A program made the position numbers and the translations under genes. Shown here piece by piece: positions 34,056 to 41,130 of a DNA stretch of 64,000 bases. Origin of the DNA: Candidatus Rhodoferax randersensis (lineage in GTDB: Bacteria > Pseudomonadota > Gammaproteobacteria > Burkholderiales > Burkholderiaceae_C); the NCBI GenBank assembly GCA_016718155.1, contig JADKEH010000027.1, positions 3,957 to 67,956 of the forward strand. Direction: 5' to 3'. Position 1 is the stretch's first letter; each line of letters begins with the position of its first letter. The notes beneath the pieces are model-generated. The model was not told where the DNA came from, did no database searches, and worked only from the letters and a program-made list of their open reading frames with translations.

Positions 34056-35150
34056 ATGAGCAATGCGATCGCCCCAGCCAGTTTAGTTGTCTGGGGTGGT
34101 TTCGCCATCGGCTTCGTCTTTGGCGCCGTTGCCAACAAGACCAACTTCTGCACCATGGGTGCAATCTCGGACGTGGTCAACATGGGCCACTGGGGTCGTG
34201 TTCGCATGTGGTTGCTGGCGGTCGTCGTGGCCATGGTGGGCGCCAACTTGCTGCACTACACCGGTCAAATCGACCTGGCAAAAACCATCTACCACCGCCC
34301 CACGCTGCCCTGGCTATCCCTGCTGCTGGGTGGCGGCTTGTTTGGGGTCGGCATGACCATGGCCTCTGGCTGCACCGCCAAGAACCTGGTGCGCCTGGGC
34401 GGTGGCAGCCTGCGCTCGCTGGTGGTGCTGGCGTTTCTGGCGATCTCGGCCTACATGACTCTCAAAGGCCTGTTTGGCCAGTGGCGCGCCAGTTTGCTGG
34501 ACCCGGTGAGCATCGATTTGAGCACGCCCGGCCTGGGCCAGATCGTGGCCAAACTCAGTGGCCTGGCGCAGCCGACGGCCTTGCTGCTGACGGTGCTGGC
34601 CATCAGCGCGGCCGCGTTGGCCTTCACCTTCAAGGACAAACGTTTTCGGTCCAACCTGTCCAACATCGTCGGCGCCTCGGCGCTGGGTCTGGTGATTGTG
34701 GCCGGCTGGTACCTAACCGGGCACCTGGGCTACGGCGAGAACCCCGAGACGCTGGAGACGGTCTACTTTGCTACCAACACCCGCACGCTGGAGTCGCTCA
34801 GCTTTGTCGCGCCGGCCGCCTTCAGCCTGGAGCTGCTGCTGCTGTGGACGGACAAGTCCCTGCATGCCACCTTCGGGATTGCGACGCTGGTTGGCGTGTT
34901 TCTGGGCTCGCTGGCCTATGCCCTGGGTACCCGCCAGTTTCGCTGGGAAGGCTTCGCTTCGTTCGATGATCTGCGCACCCACTTGATCGGCGCTGTATTG
35001 ATGGGCTTTGGCGGCGTCACGGCCCTGGGCTGCACCATAGGGCAAGGCATGTCGGGCCTGTCCACCCTGGCGGTGGGTTCACTGGTGGCGATGGCTGGCC
35101 TGACGGGTGGCGCCGTGGCCATGATGAAGTACCAGGTGTGGCGCGCCTGA
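34056..35150 (+). CDS. YeeE/YedE-family sulfur-compound transporter
   Basis: The 364-residue membrane protein has about ten hydrophobic helices and the three family cysteine motifs: NKTNFCTMGA, MASGCTAKNLVRLG and LGCTIGQGMSG. In TsuA these cysteines relay thiosulfate across the membrane. With tusA and dsrE2 upstream it probably brings thiosulfate or persulfide sulfur into the cytoplasm. Confidence 0.82.
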   Translation: MSNAIAPASLVVWGGFAIGFVFGAVANKTNFCTMGAISDVVNMGHWGRVRMWLLAVVVAMVGANLLHYTGQIDLAKTIYHRPTLPWLSLLLGGGLFGVGMTMASGCTAKNLVRLGGGSLRSLVVLAFLAISAYMTLKGLFGQWRASLLDPVSIDLSTPGLGQIVAKLSGLAQPTALLLTVLAISAAALAFTFKDKRFRSNLSNIVGASALGLVIVAGWYLTGHLGYGENPETLETVYFATNTRTLESLSFVAPAAFSLELLLLWTDKSLHATFGIATLVGVFLGSLAYALGTRQFRWEGFASFDDLRTHLIGAVLMGFGGVTALGCTIGQGMSGLSTLAVGSLVAMAGLTGGAVAMMKYQVWRA

Positions 35151-35204
35151 GGGCGGTGCACCCCACCAGACGATCAACCTGGCATGGACCCCATGAATTG
35201 AACC

Positions 35205-35846
35205 ATGAGCAACGATCCGCAGTCCGAATCCAACACGCAACGTGCCACCCGGGGTGGCTTCGTCGGCTGGCTGCGGCGCCCGCCGAAGTGGTCGATGGCC
35301 AGCATGCTGGTCCTCGGCACCATCGTGGGCGTCCTGATCTGGGGCGGCCTCAATACCGGCATGGAGTGGACCAACCGCACCGAGTTCTGTGTCTCGTGCC
35401 ACGAGATGAGCATTCCGGCCGAAGAACTCAAGAAGACCGTGCACTACAAGAACCGCACGGGTACCACGGTGTCGTGTGCCGACTGCCATGTCGCCAGCAG
35501 CAAGAGCCCAGGCGACTATGGCCGCAAGTTCGAAGCCAAGATCATGGCCGCGCGCGATGTGCTGGGCAAGATCACCGGCATCGTGGACACGCCCGAGAAG
35601 TTCGAGGCGCACCGGCTGACAATGGCCAAGCGTGTGTGGGAGCGCATGAAGGCGGCCGATTCGCGCGAGTGCCGCAACTGCCACAAGTTTGAAACCATGG
35701 ACCAGGCCAAACAAAAGGACCGCTCGGTCGTGAAGCACGAAGGTGCCATCGAAGACGGCAAGACCTGCATCGAGTGCCACCAGGGCATCGCCCACAAATC
35801 CGTACACCAGTTGCTGGCGCAGGAAGACGCAGCAAAGAAACCCTAG
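35205..35846 (+). CDS. NapC/NirT-type tetraheme cytochrome c
   Basis: One membrane anchor (MASMLVLGTIVGVLIWGGL) is followed by four heme sites: CVSCH, CADCH, CRNCH and CIECH, with spacing of NapC/NirT quinol-linked cytochromes. It would exchange electrons between the quinone pool and periplasmic cytochromes such as the next gene's product. The length of 213 residues is normal. Confidence 0.87.
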   Translation: MSNDPQSESNTQRATRGGFVGWLRRPPKWSMASMLVLGTIVGVLIWGGLNTGMEWTNRTEFCVSCHEMSIPAEELKKTVHYKNRTGTTVSCADCHVASSKSPGDYGRKFEAKIMAARDVLGKITGIVDTPEKFEAHRLTMAKRVWERMKAADSRECRNCHKFETMDQAKQKDRSVVKHEGAIEDGKTCIECHQGIAHKSVHQLLAQEDAAKKP

Positions 35847-35856
35847 GAGTCGAGTA

Positions 35857-36756
35857 ATGAAGAAATTGGCAATGGCAATGTTGGTGGCGCTGGCTGGCAG
35901 CGCCTGGGCTGCACCCGACTGGAGCAAGGTGGCGCCGCGCAAGGTGACTCTGTTCTACCCCGGTCAGGCGTCGCTGGAGTGGGTGATGAACAAGCCCGAC
36001 CATTCGGCGGTGCCCGACATCGTGGACAAGAAACGCAGCTGCGCCAAATGCCACGAAGGCGACGCCAACGAGATTGGCGACAAGATCGTCAAGGGCATGG
36101 CCGTTGGCAGCTCCAAGTCGGTGCTGGAGCCGACCCCCCTCAAAGGCAAAGTCGGCTCGCTGCCGGTGATGATGCAGACGGCCTATGACGCCGACAAGAT
36201 CTATTTCCGCTTCGAGTGGACATCGCCGCAAGGCGGCGACACCAAAGCGGACCCCAAGAATGAAGTCAAGCTGACCATGATGTTCGATGGGGGTGGCACG
36301 GTGGACGGCTCCAACCAGAACGGCTGCTGGGCCACCTGCCACCAGGATTTGCGCAGCATGAAGGCGCCCAAGGACGACAAGAAGACCAAGTACCTCAAGG
36401 ACGCCGACCTTGCCGCGGGCAAGTTCATGGACCTGATGCAGTACCGCAGTGGCAAGGGCGAAAAGCCGGTGGACGGCTTTGTCGCCACCAGCCGCGAGAT
36501 GGAAGGCGGCAAGGGCCTGCAAAAAGCCGAAGGCAAGAAGGACGGCAACAAATGGGTGGTAACTTTTGAGCGCAGCCTCTCGGGCGGCGGCAAGGGGGAC
36601 CACGCCATTGTGGCGGGCAAGACCTACAACTTTGGTTTCGCCATCCACGAAGACTATTCCAACGCCCGCTTCCACTACGTGTCGCTGGGCTACCAGTTCG
36701 GCCTGGACAAGGCCGTGCCTGAAGTGAAGAATTACATCAACGTCGTGAAGCAGTAG
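35857..36756 (+). CDS. Periplasmic cytochrome with EB-dehydrogenase-type heme-binding domain
   Basis: A signal peptide (MKKLAMAMLVALAGSAWA) precedes a heme site (CAKCH). A beta-rich domain like the ethylbenzene-dehydrogenase gamma subunit follows, containing GCWATCHQD. This second site is CX3CH rather than CXXCH. The protein lies 10 bp after the tetraheme gene and before fccA and probably forms a redox chain with them. The 299-residue length fits the family. Confidence 0.72.
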   Translation: MKKLAMAMLVALAGSAWAAPDWSKVAPRKVTLFYPGQASLEWVMNKPDHSAVPDIVDKKRSCAKCHEGDANEIGDKIVKGMAVGSSKSVLEPTPLKGKVGSLPVMMQTAYDADKIYFRFEWTSPQGGDTKADPKNEVKLTMMFDGGGTVDGSNQNGCWATCHQDLRSMKAPKDDKKTKYLKDADLAAGKFMDLMQYRSGKGEKPVDGFVATSREMEGGKGLQKAEGKKDGNKWVVTFERSLSGGGKGDHAIVAGKTYNFGFAIHEDYSNARFHYVSLGYQFGLDKAVPEVKNYINVVKQ

Positions 36757-36824
36757 CACAAATTGAGTCAGCAGCAGCAGTAGAAGTAGGGTCAGTCTTA
36801 TCCACGAACCACAAGGAGACAGCA

Positions 36825-37418
36825 ATGAAACAGAAACGTTGGAGCAGGACGCTGGGGGCAGGCATGCTCATCGCCGGCGCCTGGATGATGTCGGCAGGTG
36901 CCAGCGCGGCACCGCCCAATGCGGCCATGCTGGCCAACGCCTGCGCGGGTTGCCACGGCACCGGCGGCGGCAGCGCCGGCCCGGCCATGCCGAGTCTGGC
37001 CGGGCAGTCCAAAGAGGCCATCGTGGTGGCCATGAAAAAGTTCAAGAGTGGCGAGCGGCCGTCCAGCATCATGGGGCGCTTGGCCAAGGGCTACAGCGAT
37101 GCCGACTTCGCCACCATGGGTGATTTTTTCTCCAAACAAAAACTGCACCCCACCCAGCAGACGCTGGATGCCGCCCGCGTGGCCAGAGGCGCCGCCCTGC
37201 AAGAGGCCAACTGCTCGCGCTGCCACCTCGAAGACGGCCGGGAAGGCAAGGACGACACCCCGGCCATGGCCAGTCAGTGGCTGCCCTATATGCAGATGCA
37301 AATGGCGCTGTACCTATCGGACAAGCGCAAGATGCCGGAAAAAATGGCGGAAAAGGTCAAGCCCCTGTCGGTGGACGACCTTGAAGCGCTGCTGCATTTC
37401 TACGCCAGTGTTAAATAA
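36825..37418 (+). CDS. fccA: Flavocytochrome c sulfide dehydrogenase, diheme subunit
   Basis: After a signal peptide (MKQKRWSRTLGAGMLIAGAW) two c4-like heme domains carry CAGCHGTGGG and CSRCHLEDG. Immediately downstream lies the FccB flavoprotein gene, which identifies this as the FccA-type electron acceptor of sulfide oxidation rather than a general cytochrome c4. AGGAG precedes the start. Confidence 0.88.
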   Translation: MKQKRWSRTLGAGMLIAGAWMMSAGASAAPPNAAMLANACAGCHGTGGGSAGPAMPSLAGQSKEAIVVAMKKFKSGERPSSIMGRLAKGYSDADFATMGDFFSKQKLHPTQQTLDAARVARGAALQEANCSRCHLEDGREGKDDTPAMASQWLPYMQMQMALYLSDKRKMPEKMAEKVKPLSVDDLEALLHFYASVK

Positions 37419-37431
37419 AAGAGGAGACGAC

Positions 37432-38748
37432 ATGACAACAGATCGCAGAAGTTTCCTCCGCCTGATGGGCGTCGGCGGCGTGGGCGCCTCGCTCGCGGCA
37501 TGTGGCACACAACCCACTGGCTCTGGCAGCGCCAGCAGCGCGGGCGCCACGGCACAGACGCTGGCCAAAGGCAAGGGCCGCCGCGTGGTGGTGGTGGGCG
37601 GCGGCTACGGCGGCACCATCGCCGCCAAGTACATCCGCATGTTCGACAAATCGATTGAAGTGGTGCTGATCGAGCCGAACAAACAGTTTGTCTCCTGCCC
37701 GTTCAGCAACCTCTATATCGGCGGCATGCTGCCGGACCTGAGCTCGCTGACCATCGGCTACGACAAGCTGGCGGCCAACCACGGCATCACCATGGTGTAC
37801 GACACGGTGACCGCCGTTGATGCCGCCAAGAAGACCGTCACGGTGTCCTCCGGCACGATTGACTATGACCGGCTGGTGTTGTCTCCGGGCGTTGACTTCC
37901 GCGCTGAAGAGCTCGAAGGCTACGACCTGGCCAGCACCCCGCTGGTGATGCCGCACGCCTGGAAAGCCGGCGCGCAAACCATGTTGCTGCGCAAGCAACT
38001 GGTGGACATGCCCGATGGCGGCACGGTGGTCATCACGGTGCCGCTGGCGCCCTTCCGCTGCCCACCCGGCCCGTACGAGCGCGCCAGCATGATCGCCATG
38101 TACCTCAAGCAGCACAAGCCCAAGTCCAAACTGGTCATGCTCGATGCCAACCCTGACATCGTGTCCAAGGCCGGGCTGTTCCGCAAGGGCTGGAAGAAGC
38201 ACTACGAGGGCATCATCCAGTACCGTGGCGCGCAGAAGGTGACCGCCGTCAACGCCAAAAACCGCTCGGTCTTCATCGAAGGCATGGAAGAGGTCAAGGG
38301 CGATGTGGTCAACGTGATTCCGCCGCAACGCGCGGGCAATATCGCACGCGCGGCGGGCCTGATTGGTCCGGACAAGTCCTGGTGCCCGATCAACGCCACC
38401 ACGTTTGAGTCGACCATCCAGAAATCCATCCACGTGATCGGCGACGCCTGCGTGGCCGGCGCCATGCCCAAGTCGGGCTACTCGGCCAACTCGGAAGCCA
38501 AGGTCTGCGCGGCCAACATCGTCGCCTTGATGAACGGCAAGGAGACCATCGAGATGTCGGGCATCAACACCTGCTACAGCTACCTGTCGGCCAAGGAGGC
38601 GGTCAGCGTGGCGGGCGTGTACGCGGTCAAAGATGGCAAGATCATCGCCGTGCCCAACTCGGGCGGCGTCTCGCCGGACTTGTCCGAAGTGGAAGCGGTG
38701 TACGCGTCGAGCTGGCTCAAGAACATCCTGACCGAGATGTCCACCTGA
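37432..38748 (+). CDS. fccB: Flavocytochrome c sulfide dehydrogenase, flavoprotein subunit
   Basis: A twin-arginine signal (DRRSFLRLMG) is followed by the FAD motif VVVVGGGYGGTIAAKYIRMF. The redox cysteines lie in VSCPFSNLYIGG and FRCPPGPYER, and the C-terminal domain includes IHVIGDACVAGAMPKSGYSA. FccB oxidises sulfide to zero-valent sulfur in the periplasm and passes electrons to FccA. The 438-residue length and order after fccA are typical. Confidence 0.93.
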   Translation: MTTDRRSFLRLMGVGGVGASLAACGTQPTGSGSASSAGATAQTLAKGKGRRVVVVGGGYGGTIAAKYIRMFDKSIEVVLIEPNKQFVSCPFSNLYIGGMLPDLSSLTIGYDKLAANHGITMVYDTVTAVDAAKKTVTVSSGTIDYDRLVLSPGVDFRAEELEGYDLASTPLVMPHAWKAGAQTMLLRKQLVDMPDGGTVVITVPLAPFRCPPGPYERASMIAMYLKQHKPKSKLVMLDANPDIVSKAGLFRKGWKKHYEGIIQYRGAQKVTAVNAKNRSVFIEGMEEVKGDVVNVIPPQRAGNIARAAGLIGPDKSWCPINATTFESTIQKSIHVIGDACVAGAMPKSGYSANSEAKVCAANIVALMNGKETIEMSGINTCYSYLSAKEAVSVAGVYAVKDGKIIAVPNSGGVSPDLSEVEAVYASSWLKNILTEMST

Positions 38749-38756
38749 ACCCGGGG

Positions 38757-38787
38757 CACCCCGGTGGCGTTACGCGTCGCCGGGGTG
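38757..38787. terminator. Hairpin between fccB and the convergent DUF3616 gene
   Basis: CACCCCGG pairs with CCGGGGTG, the stem extended by GGCG/CGTCGCC-like bases, between two convergent stops. It is probably a bidirectional terminator; there is no clear T run. Confidence 0.5.
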
Positions 38788-38788
38788 G

Positions 38789-39712
38789 TCACGCCTCAAC
38801 GCGCAGTTGCGCCGCGTTCAGCAGCACATAGTGCGCGCAACGCCCTTTGGCCCGGTCCCCGTCATCGCTGACGATGATGACCATTTGTGTGCCATCGATG
38901 ATGGCCGGGCTGATTCCTTCCGCGTGTTCGAAACCTGGCAGGCCGTCAACCGCGACGCGGCGCGCGGGCGCACCCGGCTTGCCGCTCCAGAACCAAAGCT
39001 CGAAATGCACCTGCTGGCGCACTGCCGGCCCGCCGATGATCAGGTAACCATTAAGTGCGGGCAGGTAGGCCATGCCACGAATTCCACTGCCGCCCAGGTC
39101 CAAAGTCTCCAAGGTGGCCGAAACGCTGGGTGAGGCGCCCGCGTCGAAGATGGCCCCAGGGTTGTCCACGCTCGCGATGATGGCCCGCTTGTCCTGCAAT
39201 GGGCTGCGAAAGCCGATCAGCAACCGGTGCTGATCCGGGCTGATGTCAATCGCCTCGATGTTCAGTCCGCCGTCGCTCTTGGCGTCGCGAATCTCGGCAG
39301 CAGCCGCCAACACCGGGTGTGCGGCAGCCAGCGCCCGCTTTAACCCACTGACCACGACTGTCTCGACGATCCGGTCGCCGTCAAGGCGGAATCGCGCCAA
39401 TTTGTCGCGCGACTTCTTCTCGTCGCCATCGCCGTCACGCGAATGCGAGGTGAGCACGTAGACCCGGCCCGCGCGGTCCACCGCCAGGCCTTCCAGATCG
39501 TCGAGCTTCCAGACTGCCTCACCCCCTTCGAACCAACCTGGGCTCAAAGCCGTGCTGCGGGCATGTCCGCCAGCATCCACCGAGACCAGGCTGAACGGGT
39601 GCTGTTTTTCGTCCTCCACCACCAGAAAGCGACCGTCGGCGAGTTGCCCGATGGCCGAGGGCTCGTAGATTCCGGTCAGGGGCTGGAACCGGACAGTTGT
39701 AGGCGTGATCAT
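38789..39712 (-). CDS. DUF3616 beta-propeller-like protein
   Basis: The ATG at 39712 (MITPTTVRFQPLTGIYEPSA) gives 307 residues with repeated blade-like segments (FLVVEDEKQHPFSLVSVDAG, LDDLEGLAVDRAGRVYVLTS, GLNIEAIDISPDQHRLLIGF). This matches DUF3616. No signal peptide is seen. The function is unknown, and the position between sulfur genes and a toxin-antitoxin module does not clarify it. Its start overlaps the DUF488 remnant. Confidence 0.7.
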   Translation of the reverse strand: MITPTTVRFQPLTGIYEPSAIGQLADGRFLVVEDEKQHPFSLVSVDAGGHARSTALSPGWFEGGEAVWKLDDLEGLAVDRAGRVYVLTSHSRDGDGDEKKSRDKLARFRLDGDRIVETVVVSGLKRALAAAHPVLAAAAEIRDAKSDGGLNIEAIDISPDQHRLLIGFRSPLQDKRAIIASVDNPGAIFDAGASPSVSATLETLDLGGSGIRGMAYLPALNGYLIIGGPAVRQQVHFELWFWSGKPGAPARRVAVDGLPGFEHAEGISPAIIDGTQMVIIVSDDGDRAKGRCAHYVLLNAAQLRVEA

Positions 39713-39945
39713 GGCAAATGGTACCGCCACGCGACCTTGGCGCCCTTGTCGGCCAGGCGCCCACGCAGCACCGAGCGGTGGCAGTGCGCCTCGTCGTCGC
39801 AATAACAACCCACTGAGAAACTGCAGGTGTGCGACAAGGCGGCGAACAATTCGAGCGCGTGACTGGCCTCGGGGCTGGCCATTTCGGACCGGTATTTCTT
39901 GGTAAAGACGGCCCACTGCGCTGGTGTCTCGGCCCGCTTTATTCT
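39709..39945 (-). pseudogene. DUF488 protein, C-terminal remnant
   Basis: TPAQWAVFTKKYRSEMASPE, FSVGCYCDDEAHCHRSVLRG and ADKGAKVAWRYHL form the conserved C-terminal half of DUF488 (YeaO-like) proteins. The N-terminal half is missing: upstream of about 39945 the frame reads unrelated residues and runs into the end of the PIN toxin gene at 40005. The remnant keeps the 4-bp overlap with the DUF3616 gene, so the two were once translationally coupled. Truncation by arrival of the toxin-antitoxin module is a plausible cause. Confidence 0.6.
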
Positions 39946-40004
39946 TCCCCAAAAAATTGGACGTCCACCGGTGCAATCGGTCGCCTCACAACCCAGCAAT
40001 CCTC

Positions 40005-40418
40005 TCACCCGGTCAACAGCTTGACACTGAGCCCTGACACGCGATTGAACGATGAATCACCGGTCAGAAAGAGATGATCGGCTCCCCGCTGCAAACAGCT
40101 TGCCGCCTGCAACGCGTCAGGCGTCTTCAGGCCATGCTTGACGCGGATGGCTGCCGCCAGCTCGACTACTTCCTTCGTCAATTCCACCCAGACCAGATCG
40201 GCGCGGGCAAAGAACAGATCGAACGCGGCCAAGGTCGCGTGGTCATGGGCCTTCATGGGCCCAACACGGCACTCCAACCACGTCAGTCGGGATAGGCCAG
40301 CTTCCAGACTCGGGTGCCTCTTAAAAGCACCCGCCAATTCCTTGCGAACTTTGCTGGCAAACGGCTCGTTGCCCTCGATCAGATAGATCAGCGCGCTTGA
40401 ATCAAAGAAAGCGATCAC
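40005..40418 (-). CDS. PIN-domain toxin
   Basis: The 137-residue protein starts MIAFFDSSALIYLIEGNEPF with a PIN aspartate. SRLTWLECRVGPMKAHD carries the conserved glutamate and GLKTPDALQAASCLQRGADH the later aspartate, followed by LFLTGDSSFNRV. The site looks complete. Its start overlaps the antitoxin stop by 4 bp, as in VapBC-like pairs. Confidence 0.8.
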   Translation of the reverse strand: MIAFFDSSALIYLIEGNEPFASKVRKELAGAFKRHPSLEAGLSRLTWLECRVGPMKAHDHATLAAFDLFFARADLVWVELTKEVVELAAAIRVKHGLKTPDALQAASCLQRGADHLFLTGDSSFNRVSGLSVKLLTG

Positions 40419-40687
40419 CAGGCACGCTCGACCTGCAGGTCGGCATCAATTTGCGCTTTGCTGCGCTTGCCCGTGGCCGGCTGCGCCAGGAGCCACTGCA
40501 TCGCGGTCATGCCCGGTGGCGTTGCCAACTTCTGATTGGTGAGGCGCAGGTAGTCGTCTTCCGACAGCACCACGGCGGCCATCTTATTTCGTTTGACGAT
40601 GTGCACGGGACCACGCCGCAGACCTTCGTCGATCGCGGACATGCCGCGACGCTTGAGTTCAGCTACCGAGAGGGTGTTGTAGTTCAT
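40415..40687 (-). CDS. Phd/YefM-type antitoxin
   Basis: MNYNTLSVAELKRRGMSAID followed by GPVHIVKRNKMAAVVLSEDD is a Phd/YefM-like DNA-binding N-terminus. The tail (RSKAQIDADLQVERAW) would wrap the PIN toxin. The 90-residue length is normal. Repeat-rich operator DNA lies just upstream. Confidence 0.75.
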   Translation of the reverse strand: MNYNTLSVAELKRRGMSAIDEGLRRGPVHIVKRNKMAAVVLSEDDYLRLTNQKLATPPGMTAMQWLLAQPATGKRSKAQIDADLQVERAW

Positions 40688-40738
40688 TAGAAATCGGTAT
40701 CAGTATCGGAATATCCGAAATCGTACCAGTATCAGTGC
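40688..40738 (-). promoter_or_regulatory. Operator region of the PIN/Phd module
   Basis: AT-richer DNA carries two CAGTATC copies, TCAGTATCGG and CCAGTATCAG, flanking a dyad CGGAATATCCG at the antitoxin's start. Such repeats fit cooperative autorepression by the toxin-antitoxin complex. Confidence 0.5.
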
Positions 40739-40802
40739 CTTTTTGCAATGAGCGGCGGATCACACGGGACCAGGCCGACGTCGCGTTGACCGTGGGCCAG
40801 AC

Positions 40803-41126
40803 TCAGATGTAGTGCTTGGAGGCCCGGCGCCGCCCCGGCAGGGCCTTCTGGATGATCACGCCGCGCACCGCGCTCAAGTCCTGCAAGGGCGCGTCGGCAA
40901 AGGCCGGGTTGAGCGGGTGCAGCGTCCAGCCGGCGCCAGTGCGCAGAAGTTGCCGAAATGTCCATTCATCACGGTAGAAGGCCAGCACGTAAGAACCGTC
41001 CTTGGCCAGCCCCTCGGGCTCGATGATGATGATCTCGCCTTCCAGAAATTCGGGCGCCATGCTGTGGCCCAGCACCATCAGCGCAAAGGACTCACCGGCG
41101 GAGCAATCTGGCGCCAGATCGTCCAT
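40803..41126 (-). CDS. S24/LexA-like peptidase-fold protein with a Lys-to-Arg change
   Basis: From the ATG at 41126 (MDDLAPDCSAGESFALMVLG) the 107-residue protein has the S24 serine block GHSMAPEFLEGE and the strand WTFRQLLR. In LexA and UmuD that strand carries the catalytic lysine (T-V-K-K-L); here it is arginine, so self-cleavage is doubtful. There is no DNA-binding domain. It is the last gene of a seven-gene operon, 4 bp after the HTH-ferredoxin-reductase gene. Its role may be structural or regulatory. Confidence 0.65.
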   Translation of the reverse strand: MDDLAPDCSAGESFALMVLGHSMAPEFLEGEIIIIEPEGLAKDGSYVLAFYRDEWTFRQLLRTGAGWTLHPLNPAFADAPLQDLSAVRGVIIQKALPGRRRASKHYI

Positions 41127-41130
41127 GGGG

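Noticed and set aside
32612..34246. A 544-residue minus-strand open frame over dsrE2 and the following genes
   Set aside because: It crosses several supported plus-strand genes and shows low-complexity histidine-rich text.
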